DNA of 64,000 nt from Desulfarculus baarsii DSM 2075. GTDB taxonomy: Bacteria > Desulfobacterota > Desulfarculia > Desulfarculales > Desulfarculaceae. The stretch covers positions 3,189,501 through 3,253,500 of the forward strand of contig NC_014365.1 in the NCBI RefSeq assembly GCF_000143965.1. Direction: 5' to 3'. The position numbers and the translations under genes are program-made. The first letter of the stretch is position 1. Every line of letters begins with the position of its first letter. Shown here in pieces: positions 1 to 7,324 of the stretch. The notes beneath the pieces are model-generated. The model made no database searches, had not been told where the DNA came from, and was given only the letters and a program-made list of their open reading frames with translations.

Positions 1-462
1 GCCGCTGACCGCCGAGACCGGCACGATGGGCGCGTCTTCCAGAAACGTGCCCTGGACGTAGGCCCGGATGTCCTCGCCGACCAATTCCAGCCAATCGGGC
101 TCGACCATGTCGACCTTGGTCAGGGCCACCAGGCCGGCCTGCACGCCCAGCAGCGCGCATATGTCCATGTGCTCGCGGGTCTGGGGCATGACGCCCTCGT
201 CGGCGGCGATGACCAGGGCCACCATGTCGATGCCCGCCGCGCCGGCGACCATGTTTTTGACAAAGCGCTCGTGACCCGGCACGTCGACGATGCCCAGGCG
301 CTGGCCCGAGGGCAGATCCAGGTGGGCGAATCCAAGCTCGATGGTGATGCCCCGGGCCTTTTCTTCCTTGAGGCGATCGGTGTCGACGCCGGTGAGGGCC
401 TTGACCAGGGAGGTCTTGCCGTGATCGATGTGGCCTGCCGTGCCCAAGACAAGTTGCTTCAT
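1..462 (-). CDS. selB: Selenocysteine-specific elongation factor SelB, N-terminal part (cut by window edge)
   Basis: SelB is the GTPase that carries selenocysteyl-tRNA to recoded UGA codons on the ribosome. The minus-strand frame starts at the ATG at 460-462 and runs off the left edge, giving about 154 residues. They begin [19 protein letters not shown], so the P-loop of a translational GTPase is at residues 9-17. A switch segment ([11 protein letters not shown]), the G3 motif DVPGHERF and the G4 motif TKVD follow. ITIELGFA plus [13 protein letters not shown] is the SelB signature and separates it from EF-Tu (ITI.TAHVEY). The domains 2-3 and winged-helix region lie outside the window. Its presence implies that the organism makes selenoproteins; selA and selD are not in view. 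The ORFs of about 100 codons on both strands here are frame shadows. Confidence 0.93.
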   Translation of the reverse strand, partial: MKQLVLGTAGHIDHGKTSLVKALTGVDTDRLKEEKARGITIELGFAHLDLPSGQRLGIVDVPGHERFVKNMVAGAAGIDMVALVIAADEGVMPQTREHMDICALLGVQAGLVALTKVDMVEPDWLELVGEDIRAYVQGTFLEDAPIVPVSAVSG

Positions 463-564
463 CGTTAAAAAATCCTCTGCGTGAACCAAACGGAATCCTT
501 GATCAAGCTGGCGCTGAACGCCTCGAGGCCATGAATTGTCGCCCGCGCCGTCAAGAGTGCGGCC

Positions 565-591
565 TTGACCAGCGGCCGATCTCATTATAAT
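565..591 (+). promoter_or_regulatory. Candidate promoter of ruvX-mltG
   Basis: TTGACC at 565-570 and TATAAT at 586-591 are separated by 15 nt, slightly short; TAATAA at 588-593 would give 17 nt. Transcription from the TATAAT would begin near 598, almost on the ruvX ATG at 600, so the message may be nearly leaderless or the real start may be further in. Confidence 0.5.
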
Positions 592-599
592 AACCATCC

Positions 600-1037
600 A
601 TGAGCCAGGCGACACCAGGCAAAATCATGGCCCTGGACGTGGGCCGGGCGCGCATAGGCGTGGCCGTCAGCGACGAGGCCGGCCTGACGGCCCAGCCCCT
701 GTGCGTGCTGCGCCGCCAGGGCCGCGACGAGGACGTGCGGGCCATTGGCCGCCTGGCCCAGCGCGAAGGGGCGCGGCTGATTGTCCTGGGCCTGCCGCTG
801 CACAACGACCAGATCGGCCCCGAGGCCCAGCGCGTGATCAGCCTGGGCCGGCGGCTCCAGCGACGGCTGGGCCTGCCGGTGGGGTTCACCAACGAGGAAG
901 ACACCACCATCGAGGCCCACGAAGCCATGCTGGAGGCCGACCTCAGCCGCAAACGGCGGGCCGAGGTGGTGGACAAGGTCGCCGCGGCGCTGATCCTGCG
1001 GCGTTGGCTCGACGGCATGCGCGAGGAGGTTTTATGA
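600..1037 (+). CDS. ruvX: Holliday junction resolvase-like RuvX / YqgF
   Basis: The 145-residue protein carries the YqgF/RuvX RNase H-like fold, which is linked to pre-16S rRNA 5'-end maturation and to Holliday-junction-like nuclease activity. The first strand reads [17 protein letters not shown], with the metal-binding Asp and the GxxRIGVA signature. [12 protein letters not shown] supplies the second motif, and DEVVDK-like residues ([14 protein letters not shown]) near the C-terminus supply the last acidic cluster. The first ATG at 600 sits only 8 nt after a TATAAT box. An internal ATG at 627 (MALDVG) would leave the family's usual N-terminus slightly short, so 600 is kept. The stop overlaps the next gene in an ATGA, which suggests translational coupling with mltG; the ruvX-mltG neighbourhood is seen in other bacteria. 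Confidence 0.9.
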   Translation: MSQATPGKIMALDVGRARIGVAVSDEAGLTAQPLCVLRRQGRDEDVRAIGRLAQREGARLIVLGLPLHNDQIGPEAQRVISLGRRLQRRLGLPVGFTNEEDTTIEAHEAMLEADLSRKRRAEVVDKVAAALILRRWLDGMREEVL

Positions 1038-2032
1038 ATCGGGGGCTGATCGCCGCCATCGTGGTGATTGCCGTCTGCCTGGCGGCGGTGGCCGGCTATT
1101 TCGGCGGCCGGACCCTGCTGCTCAACCACACCGCCGGCATCGGCGACAAGGACGTGGTGGTGGAGATTCCTCCGGGGGCCGGGGTGCGGGCCGTGGCCGA
1201 TCTGCTGGGTCGGGCCGACGTGGTCTCCAGCCCCAACCTCTTTTGGCTGACCACCCGCCTGACCTCGGCCGACGGGCCGATCCTGGCCGGCGAATACAAG
1301 CTGAGCCCGGCCATGACCTATGGCGGAATCCTGCGCGTGCTGCGTCAGGGCAAGGTGCTGCTGCACACGGTGGTGCTGCCCGAGGGCCTGACCATGGCCC
1401 AGGCCGTGGGACGGCTGGCCCAGGCCGGGCTGATCGACGAACAAAAGGCCCTGGCCTTGTGCGGCGACAAAGGCTTCGTGACGGCCATGGGCCTGGCCGG
1501 CCCGAACATGGAAGGCTACCTGTTCCCCGACACCTATCACCTGGCCAAGGGCCTGGGTGAACGGCGGATTCTGGGCCTGCTGGCGCGCCGCTTCCTGACG
1601 GCCTGGCGCGTGGTCGAGCAGCGGGCTTCCGCCCAAAAACTGGGCATGGCTCAAACCGTGACCCTGGCCAGCATCATCGAGGCCGAGGCCAAGTTGGCCA
1701 ACGAACGGCCGCTGATCAGCGCCGTTTACCACAACCGCCTGCGCGCCGGCATGCTCCTGCAAGCCGACCCCACGGTGATCTACGGCCTGGGCGGGCTCAA
1801 GCGACCGCTCAACCGCGCCGACCTGGCCGTGGACACGCCCTACAACACCTACCTGCGGCCCGGCCTGCCGCCGGGGCCCATCTGCAACCCCGGCCTGGCC
1901 AGCCTGGAGGCGGCGGTGGCCCCGGCCACGGTGGATTACCTCTACTTCGTGGCCAAGGGCGACGGCGGCCACGCCTTCAGCGCCGATTACCGCGACCAGG
2001 TCAAGGCCATCAACCGCTATCGCCGCCGCTGA
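1034..2032 (+). CDS. mltG: Endolytic murein transglycosylase MltG (YceG-like)
   Basis: The 332-residue inner-membrane protein cleaves nascent peptidoglycan strands and is thought to set glycan chain length. A single N-terminal transmembrane helix (residues about 4-25, IAAIVVIAVCLAAVAGYF) is followed by a LysM-like segment (VVVEIPPGAGVRAVADLL) and the YceG catalytic domain. The signature TLASIIEAEAK contains the catalytic Glu, and YHNRLRAGMLLQADPTVIYGLG and PYNTYLRPGLPPGPICNPG are the most conserved family blocks. The start ATG at 1034 overlaps the ruvX stop (ATGA) and is preceded by GAGGAGG. Length and motifs are normal for the family. No terminator-like hairpin with a U-run is visible directly after it. 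Confidence 0.93.
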   Translation: MNRGLIAAIVVIAVCLAAVAGYFGGRTLLLNHTAGIGDKDVVVEIPPGAGVRAVADLLGRADVVSSPNLFWLTTRLTSADGPILAGEYKLSPAMTYGGILRVLRQGKVLLHTVVLPEGLTMAQAVGRLAQAGLIDEQKALALCGDKGFVTAMGLAGPNMEGYLFPDTYHLAKGLGERRILGLLARRFLTAWRVVEQRASAQKLGMAQTVTLASIIEAEAKLANERPLISAVYHNRLRAGMLLQADPTVIYGLGGLKRPLNRADLAVDTPYNTYLRPGLPPGPICNPGLASLEAAVAPATVDYLYFVAKGDGGHAFSADYRDQVKAINRYRRR

Positions 2033-2172
2033 ACGGCCATTCAATCACATCTTGCCAGCCACCGGCCCAGTGGGTATATTGGCCCATGGACATGACCCGC
2101 GGGCCGGCCGCGGCCACGGCGGCCGCGGCAAAAACTCGTTGACAGGCACATGCGCTCATGTTAGAGCATGTC

Positions 2173-2200
2173 TTGAATGAGGCGTCATTCAGGGTATAAT
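2173..2200 (+). promoter_or_regulatory. Promoter with FadR-like operator upstream of the TetR-etfBA genes
   Basis: TTGAAT (2173-2178) and TATAAT (2195-2200) are spaced by 16 nt. The perfect inverted repeat TGAATGA-GGCG-TCATTCA lies at 2174-2191, so it fills the spacer and covers part of the -35. This layout matches the acyl-CoA-responsive operators of TetR-type FadR/YsiA regulators, whose consensus has TGAATGA and TCATTCA arms. Binding here would block polymerase, so autorepression plus control of etfBA is the natural reading. Confidence 0.75.
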
Positions 2201-2248
2201 ATGGATCGACCGCTTCCGAACCCGCGCGCCGCCAAAGGGCTTGACACG

Positions 2249-2848
2249 TTGAAAAACATAAAGAAAACATCCAGTGACAAACACCGTCGGATCATCGAAG
2301 CCGCGGTCAAGGTCTTTGCCAAGAACGGCTTTTACAACTCCAAGGTCAGCGAGATAGCCCGCGAGGCCAACGTGGCCGACGGGACTATTTACTTGTATTT
2401 TGAAAATAAGGATGACATTCTAATTTCTCTTTTCGAGGAGGAGTTGGCCCGGGTTCTGGAGCACATCCGCGAGGCCCTCGACGGCGAGACCGACCCCGTC
2501 AAAAAGCTCGAGCGCTTCGCCACGGTGCATCTGAACCTGGTGCAAGACAATCAGGACTTGGCCGAGATCATCCAGGTCGAGGTGCGGCAATCCTCCAAAT
2601 TCATGAAGGAATACAAAAATAGCAAATTTTTGGAATACCTGGACATCATCAGCGAAATCATCCGCGAGGGCCAGCAGCAAGGCATCTTCCGCAAGGACAT
2701 CGAGCCAGGCATCGCCAAGCGGGCGTTTTTTGGCGCCCTGGATGAAATGAGCCGTTATTGGGTGCTCTCCGAGGCCAGGAGGTACTCCATCGCCAAGGCC
2801 GTCCAGGACATCAGCAGCATCTTTCTGCGTGGCCTGATGGCGGCTTGA
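2249..2848 (+). CDS. TetR/FadR-like transcriptional regulator of fatty-acid/acyl-CoA metabolism
   Basis: The 199-residue TetR family protein has an N-terminal helix-turn-helix (KHRRIIEAAVKVFAKNGFYN, then SEIAREANVADGTIYLYFENKDD). Its all-helical ligand domain resembles the FadR/YsiA group, whose ligand is long-chain acyl-CoA. Start choice: an in-frame ATG at 2201 lies immediately after the TATAAT box, so it would be upstream of or at the transcription start. The TTG at 2249 follows an AAAGGG ribosome-binding site with good spacing, and the protein then begins at the conserved basic stretch LKNIKKTSS. The perfect operator at 2174-2191 and the etfBA genes about 60 nt downstream support a role in controlling beta-oxidation electron transfer. 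The specific ligand is inferred. Confidence 0.85.
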   Translation: MKNIKKTSSDKHRRIIEAAVKVFAKNGFYNSKVSEIAREANVADGTIYLYFENKDDILISLFEEELARVLEHIREALDGETDPVKKLERFATVHLNLVQDNQDLAEIIQVEVRQSSKFMKEYKNSKFLEYLDIISEIIREGQQQGIFRKDIEPGIAKRAFFGALDEMSRYWVLSEARRYSIAKAVQDISSIFLRGLMAA

Positions 2849-2868
2849 TCTTTCGCGCCGAAAAATGA

Positions 2869-2887
2869 GGGAAGGCCGGGCCTTCCC
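2869..2887 (+). other. Intergenic hairpin between the TetR gene and etfB
   Basis: GGGAAGGCC-G-GGCCTTCCC is a perfect inverted repeat just upstream of the AAAGGAGG of etfB. There is no U-run after it, so it is unlikely to be a full terminator. It may stabilise the etf message or mark an RNA processing point. Confidence 0.45.
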
Positions 2888-2909
2888 CAGTAAAAGGAGG
2901 GGTTTTGAA

Positions 2910-3680
2910 GTGAATATCGTTGTCTGCATCAAACAAGTACCCGACACCGAGACGGCAATCAAGATCGCCGCTGACGGCAAGTCCATCAGCACCGACGACA
3001 TCAAGTGGGTCATGAACCCCTATGACGAGTTCGCCGTCGAAGAGGCCCTGCGCTTCCAGAAGGAACAGAAGGCCACCGTCACGGTGGTCGGCGCCGGTCC
3101 CAAGCGCGTCACCGAGGCCCTGCGCACCGCCCTGGCCATGGGCGCCGACAAGGCCGTGCTGATCGAGGACGACGGCCTCTATGGCGCCGATCCCATCGCC
3201 ATCGCCAAGATTCTGGCCGCGGCGATCAAAGACCTGACCCCCGACATCGTCTTCCTGGGCCAGCGGGCCATCGACGATGACGCCGGCGTGGTCGGCGCGG
3301 CTCTGGCCGAGTTCCTGGGCATGCCCCAGCTTTCGGTGGTCACCAAGCTGAGCCTGGACGGCGACAAGGTCACCGTCAATCGCCCGGTCGAGGGCCAGAC
3401 CTTGGTCATCGAGTCGCCCCTGCCGGCGGTCATCACCTGCCAGAAGGGCCTCAACGAGCCCCGTTACGCCTCCCTGCCCGGCATCATGAAGGCCAAGAAG
3501 AAGCCTCTGGACACCAAGAAGTTGGCCGACCTGGGCGCCAGCGCCACCGGCTTCGCCGAGGTGGTGGCCATCACCCCGCCGCCCGAGCGCGCCGCCGGCG
3601 TGACCATCTCCGGCGACGATCCGGCCCAGATGGCCCTCAACCTGGCCAAGGCCCTGCGCGAGCAGGCCAAGATCATCTAG
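2910..3680 (+). CDS. etfB: Electron transfer flavoprotein beta subunit
   Basis: EtfB pairs with EtfA to carry electrons from acyl-CoA dehydrogenases (or in bifurcating complexes) through FAD, with AMP or a second flavin bound by the beta subunit. The GTG at 2910 is the start: a strong AAAGGAGG sits 9 nt upstream and the protein then begins NIVVCIKQVPDTET, the canonical EtfB N-terminus. An upstream ATG at 2865 would add 15 unconserved residues across the hairpin. The 256 residues include the AMP-binding-region blocks DPYDEFAVEEALR-type (MNPYDEFAVEEAL) and VGAALAEFLGMPQ, and the recognition loop segment LPAVITCQKGLNEPRYASLPGIMKAKKKP. It lies 61 nt behind a FadR-like regulator and upstream of etfA. 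No acyl-CoA dehydrogenase is adjacent, so the partner enzyme is not identified. Confidence 0.96.
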   Translation: MNIVVCIKQVPDTETAIKIAADGKSISTDDIKWVMNPYDEFAVEEALRFQKEQKATVTVVGAGPKRVTEALRTALAMGADKAVLIEDDGLYGADPIAIAKILAAAIKDLTPDIVFLGQRAIDDDAGVVGAALAEFLGMPQLSVVTKLSLDGDKVTVNRPVEGQTLVIESPLPAVITCQKGLNEPRYASLPGIMKAKKKPLDTKKLADLGASATGFAEVVAITPPPERAAGVTISGDDPAQMALNLAKALREQAKII

Positions 3681-3720
3681 TTTATCGCTAACGATTTCTC
3701 TCGAAGGGAGAGTGAAAGAT

Positions 3721-4680
3721 ATGGCAGGTGTTTACGTAGTCGCCGAACACAGGGACGGCGCGTTCCGCAAAGTGACCCTGGAGGCCGCCAGCGCCGCCAA
3801 AAAGATCGCCGACGAGTTGGGTTCCGAAGTCACCGCCGTGGTGTTGGCTTCGGGCATGGCCGACGCTTGCGCCGAGCTGGGCAAGTATGGCGTGAGCAAA
3901 GTGCTCTACGCCGATGACGCCGCCTTTGCCCAATACACCACCGACGCATACGCCAACGCCCTGGCCGAGCTGCTCAAGGACGCCGACGTGGTGGTCTTTG
4001 GCGCCTCCATGCAGGGCAAGGACTTGGCCGGCCGCCTGGCCGCCAAGCTCGACACCAGCGTGGCCGTCGATTGCACCGCCCTGGCCGTCGAAGGCGGCAA
4101 GGTCAAGGCCACCCGGCCCATCTACGCCGGCAAGGTCTACGCCGACATCGTCATCAACGCCAAGCCCCAGATGGTCACCCTGCGGCCCAACGTCTTCGAC
4201 GTGGTCGAGGTGGGCGGCCAGGCCGCCGTCGAGACCATCAGCGCCACGGCCGGCGAGGTCAAGACCAAGGTCGTCGACGTGGTCAAGGACGCCGGCGGCA
4301 AGATCGACCTGACCGAGGCCCTGGTGATCATCTCCGGTGGCCGCGGCATGAAAGACGGCGCCAACTTCGAGATCCTGGAAACCCTGGCCGGCCAGCTCAA
4401 TGGCGCGGTCGGCGCTTCCCGCTCGGCCGTCGACGCCGGCTGGCGTCCTCACCGCGATCAGGTTGGCCAGACCGGCAAGGTCGTCACGCCCAACCTCTAC
4501 ATCGCCTGCGGCATCAGCGGCGCCATCCAGCACCTGGCCGGCATGGGCTCGTCCAAGGTGATCGTGGCCATCAACAAGGACGCCGACGCCCCCATCTTCC
4601 AGAAAGCCGACTTCTGCGTTGTCGCCGACCTGTTCGACGTGGTGCCGGCCTTCACCGAGGAAGTCAAGAAGCTGGGCTAA
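3721..4680 (+). CDS. etfA: Electron transfer flavoprotein alpha subunit
   Basis: The 319-residue FAD-binding partner of EtfB starts at the ATG at 3721, with GGGAG 10 nt upstream; a GTG at 3712 lies too close to that site. The N-terminal domain starts [19 protein letters not shown]. The C-terminal FAD domain has the family signature: [19 protein letters not shown], then [42 protein letters not shown] and [20 protein letters not shown]. All canonical FAD-contact blocks are present. It has no ferredoxin-like N-terminal extension, unlike some clostridial EtfA proteins. It is followed by a strong intrinsic terminator. Confidence 0.97.
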   Translation: MAGVYVVAEHRDGAFRKVTLEAASAAKKIADELGSEVTAVVLASGMADACAELGKYGVSKVLYADDAAFAQYTTDAYANALAELLKDADVVVFGASMQGKDLAGRLAAKLDTSVAVDCTALAVEGGKVKATRPIYAGKVYADIVINAKPQMVTLRPNVFDVVEVGGQAAVETISATAGEVKTKVVDVVKDAGGKIDLTEALVIISGGRGMKDGANFEILETLAGQLNGAVGASRSAVDAGWRPHRDQVGQTGKVVTPNLYIACGISGAIQHLAGMGSSKVIVAINKDADAPIFQKADFCVVADLFDVVPAFTEEVKKLG

Positions 4681-4712
4681 CCGCCAAGCTTGCTTGAATG
4701 CTTGAACGCCAA

Positions 4713-4747
4713 ACAGGCGACGCCAATTGTGGCGTCGCCTGTTTTTT
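4713..4747 (+). terminator. Intrinsic terminator of etfBA
   Basis: A perfect 13-bp stem (ACAGGCGACGCCA / TGGCGTCGCCTGT, 4713-4725 and 4730-4742) with an ATTG loop is followed by a T run at 4742-4747. It ends the plus-strand regulator-etf unit and faces the convergent TetR gene at 4765. Confidence 0.93.
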
Positions 4748-4764
4748 CGCCTCGCGCGGGCTGG

Positions 4765-5478
4765 TCAGACCTGGGCCGGCCGGGGCCGCGCGCCGTCGAT
4801 GATGATCTTGATCAGGGTCTCCAGGTACTTGTCATCGTCGACGCGCTCGGCGGTATCGTGCGGCAGGCGGCGCAGCAGGCGCAGCTTGGCCTCGTGCCAG
4901 TGTTCGGCGGCGCTGAAGATCATCATCAGCAGGGCCGCCGGGTCGATATCCTGGCGCATCAGGCCTTTTTGCTGCATTTCGCTCATGGCCCGCACCATGT
5001 CCTCGCACAGGTCGAAGATATAGCGCTGGTTGGCGTCCTCCTCGGCGTCGCCGCCCTCGATCATGCGCACCGGCCGGGGGTGTTGCAGGAAAAACAGCGT
5101 GAACCACGCGCCCATGTGCACCAACAGCGGCGTGTCGGCCAGCATGCGAAAATAGGCCGTCAGCCCCGCGGCCAGGTAGTCGTCGCCCTGGATGGCCTGC
5201 TCCATGCGCTTGCGGCCCATGCGGCCCATGCGCACCAGATGGCGGCGCATCACCTCCAGGAACAGCCCCTCCTTGGAGCCGAAATAGTGATGAATCAGGC
5301 TCTGGGTGACCTTGCCCTTGGCCGCGATCTCGCTCATGGACGTGCCCGAAAAGCCCTTGCGGCTGAATAGTTTTTCGGCCGCCACCAGAATCTTGTCCTT
5401 GGTCGCCGCCGGATCACGCCGTTTGCGGCGAACTTCGCCCTTTAGTTCCTTGTCCATGCCCTCGCCCGCGCGGTCCAC
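4765..5478 (-). CDS. TetR family transcriptional regulator, divergent from an alpha/beta hydrolase
   Basis: The 237-residue protein has a classic TetR N-terminus after a basic stretch: ATKDKILVAAEKLFSRKGFSGT, then the recognition region MSEIAAKGKVTQSLIHHYFGSKEGLF. The rest is a helical ligand-binding domain (TetR_C-like) without a recognisable pocket motif. The GTG start at 5478 has GAGGGG about 8 nt upstream; an ATG at 5457 is an alternative. It is divergent from the hydrolase at 5656 across 177 nt, the usual arrangement for a local repressor. No FadR-like TGAATGA box is present there, so it should recognise a different site. Ligand and targets are unknown. Confidence 0.88.
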   Translation of the reverse strand: MDRAGEGMDKELKGEVRRKRRDPAATKDKILVAAEKLFSRKGFSGTSMSEIAAKGKVTQSLIHHYFGSKEGLFLEVMRRHLVRMGRMGRKRMEQAIQGDDYLAAGLTAYFRMLADTPLLVHMGAWFTLFFLQHPRPVRMIEGGDAEEDANQRYIFDLCEDMVRAMSEMQQKGLMRQDIDPAALLMMIFSAAEHWHEAKLRLLRRLPHDTAERVDDDKYLETLIKIIIDGARPRPAQV

Positions 5479-5594
5479 CTCAGACCCCTCGATGAATTGA
5501 CAACAAGCGCCTTACCAAAACGGGCCATTACCCATTAACAGACTAGATTAGACCAATTTCGCCGTTTGACAACCGCGCGCCGCCCTGTTTGTGC

Positions 5595-5621
5595 TATCTT
5601 GACCGCAAAAAACAGCGTTTT
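5595..5621 (+). promoter_or_regulatory. Possible extended -10 element and small inverted repeat before the hydrolase gene
   Basis: TGCTATCTT (ending 5600) looks like an extended -10 element. AAAAC-AGC-GTTTT (5609-5621) is a short inverted repeat directly downstream and could be an operator for the divergent TetR protein. The TTGACA at 5566 is 23 nt from this -10, too far to pair with it. Confidence 0.3.
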
Positions 5622-5655
5622 GGCCCAACGCAACCCATCGCGGAGGAACCATCTC

Positions 5656-6420
5656 ATGTGGGAGCAGCACCTGGTCGGCGGCAAAATCGGCTTGACCCGC
5701 GCCAACGGCTTCGATCCTTCCTTGCCCAGCATTTTGCTTATCCACGGCTCGGGCGGCTACAAAGAGCTTTACAATCACCAGATCATCGGCCTGCGCGGCC
5801 GGGCCAACGTGGCGGCCATCGATCTGCCCGGCCACGGCCAGACCGCCGGACCGGGCTTCCGCCAGGTCGAACCATACGCCCAGTGGCTGGCCGACTTCCT
5901 GGCCGCCGGGCCGGTGCGGCCGGTGGTCCTGGGTCACAGCCTGGGCGGCGCGGTGGCCCTGCAACTGGGCCTGGATCACCCCGAGTTGGCCAGCGGCCTG
6001 GTGCTGATGGGCAGCGGCGGCCGCTTGCGGGTCATGCCCCAATTTTTGCAGGGGCTCAAGGAAAACTTCGCCGCCACCATCCAGGGCGGCCTGGGCTTTG
6101 CCTACGCCCCGGACGCCGACGCGGCCATGGTCGCCGAGGGCGTGCGCAAGATGCTCCAGACGCCGGCCGAGCTGGTCTGGGGCGATTTCAGCGCCTGCGA
6201 CGCCTTCGACGTCACCCCGCGCCTGGGCCAGATCGACCTGCCGGCCCTGGCCCTGGTCGGCTCCGAGGACCGCATGACGCCACCCAAGTACAGCCAATAC
6301 CTGGCCCAGCACATGCCACGCTGCGCCTTCAAGCAGATTGACGGCGGCGGCCACATGCTAAACATCGAAAAACCGGCCGAGGTCAATCAGGCGCTGATCG
6401 AGTTTCTGGCCCAGTTTTAG
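5656..6420 (+). CDS. Alpha/beta hydrolase
   Basis: The 254-residue single-domain alpha/beta hydrolase has oxyanion-hole motif LLIHGSGG (residues about 27-34), PGHG, and the nucleophile elbow GHSLGG with Ser95. The acidic residue lies in VGSEDRMTPP and the catalytic His in GGGHMLNIEKP near the C-terminus. The triad is complete, so it should be an active esterase or related hydrolase; the substrate cannot be told. The ATG at 5656 has GGAGG 9 nt upstream, whereas the longer frame from 5566 has none. It is divergent from a TetR regulator that probably controls it. Its stop overlaps the convergent NUDIX gene by four nucleotides. Confidence 0.88.
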   Translation: MWEQHLVGGKIGLTRANGFDPSLPSILLIHGSGGYKELYNHQIIGLRGRANVAAIDLPGHGQTAGPGFRQVEPYAQWLADFLAAGPVRPVVLGHSLGGAVALQLGLDHPELASGLVLMGSGGRLRVMPQFLQGLKENFAATIQGGLGFAYAPDADAAMVAEGVRKMLQTPAELVWGDFSACDAFDVTPRLGQIDLPALALVGSEDRMTPPKYSQYLAQHMPRCAFKQIDGGGHMLNIEKPAEVNQALIEFLAQF

Positions 6421-6914
6421 GCCGGCAGCAGCCCCAGCACCAGGCCCAGCGACGGCGTGGCCATGGGCCCGGCGGCCAGGGCCATGGCCTCGGTCAGGCC
6501 AAAAAAACGGCCTTCGCTGATCTCGTGGGGGTCGGGCCGGGGCTCTTGGTCGGCGGTGGCGCGATAGACGGCGGTAAACTCGCCCTCGGTGAGGGCGCAG
6601 GCGGCCAGGCGGCCCAGGGGCTCCAGGGCCGACTCCAGGCCCAATTCCTCGGCCAGTTCGCGCCGGGCGGCCTGCTCGTAGCTTTCGCCGGGGTCCACGT
6701 GGCCGCTGGCCGAGCTGGTCCATTTGCCGGGGTGGGTGTCTTTGTTGGCCGAGCGCCGTTGCAGATAGAGCCGGCCGGCCTGGTCGAAGACCAGCACGTG
6801 CACGGCCCGGTGCAACAGGCCCTGGGCGTGGATATCGCCGCGTCGGGCCAGGCCGATCACCGTGTCGCGGCCGTCGACCACCTCCAGCACTTCGTCGGCC
6901 AGGCGCTGGTTCAT
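6417..6914 (-). CDS. NUDIX hydrolase (YfcD/isopentenyl-diphosphate-isomerase-like subgroup)
   Basis: The 165-residue protein has a complete Nudix box at residues 71-93, G-x5-E-x7-RE-xx-EE-x-G (GHVDPGESYEQAARRELAEE then LGL). The flanking regions (DEVLEVVDGRDTVIG, RAVHVLVFDQAGRLYLQRRS, THPGKWTSSASGHVD) resemble the YfcD-type branch, which shares its fold with IPP isomerase. The catalytic Cys/Glu pair of a true isomerase is not evident, so a nucleoside-diphosphate-type pyrophosphatase is more likely; the substrate is unknown. The start at 6914 overlaps the stop of the upstream small gene (ATGA), indicating coupled translation. Confidence 0.86.
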   Translation of the reverse strand: MNQRLADEVLEVVDGRDTVIGLARRGDIHAQGLLHRAVHVLVFDQAGRLYLQRRSANKDTHPGKWTSSASGHVDPGESYEQAARRELAEELGLESALEPLGRLAACALTEGEFTAVYRATADQEPRPDPHEISEGRFFGLTEAMALAAGPMATPSLGLVLGLLPA

Positions 6915-7213
6915 GGCTGGCGGTCCAGGCCCAGGCGCTCGATAAAAAACGGCTGGAGCGCCGGCGGCACGTCGGAGACGCGGCGATAGGCCAGGCGGCG
7001 GTCGCGCAGCTCCAGGCGCAACACGCCCGGCCCACGGTGGGCGCGCAACTCTTCGGCGGCCTGGGCCTGGCGCAGCAGCGCGCCGTAGAGCTTGTACATC
7101 CGCCACAGGCGCAGGCCTTCGGCCCCGCTGAAGCGGGCCAGCGAGCGGTTGCGCGTTGGTGGGCGATCGTCACGCAACAGGGCCAGAACTTCTTCGAAAA
7201 CGCCTGGTTGCAA
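6911..7213 (-). CDS. Small hypothetical protein coupled to the NUDIX gene
   Basis: A 100-residue protein I do not recognise. It is rich in Arg and Leu, with no transmembrane segment or Cys motif: an amphipathic N-terminal helix (VFEEVLALLRDD) and a C-terminal part that looks beta-rich (VLRLELRDRRLAYRRVSD). A TTG at 7211-7213 is the assumed start; GGAGG lies only 4 nt before it, so the start is uncertain. The ATGA overlap with the downstream NUDIX gene is the best evidence that it is real, and the opposite-strand ORFs here have no such coupling. Function unknown. Confidence 0.6.
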   Translation of the reverse strand: MQPGVFEEVLALLRDDRPPTRNRSLARFSGAEGLRLWRMYKLYGALLRQAQAAEELRAHRGPGVLRLELRDRRLAYRRVSDVPPALQPFFIERLGLDRQP

Positions 7214-7324
7214 CGGGCCTCCGTGGTCGTGAGGTGAGCGCGTCGGCCAACAGCGTCCTTGCCTGGCGCGCGCGCCTGTGGCAAGCTGACGCTTGAGGCA
7301 CTAATCGGAAAGCGCGGAAACAGC

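Noticed and set aside
551-2044. 497-codon minus-strand frame opposite ruvX-mltG
   Set aside because: Composition is that of a shadow; the plus-strand proteins have full family motifs and coupled ATGA starts.
5566-5600. TTGACA paired with TATCTT as a sigma-70 promoter of the alpha/beta hydrolase
   Set aside because: The spacing is 23 nt, too long; only the extended -10 is kept at low confidence.
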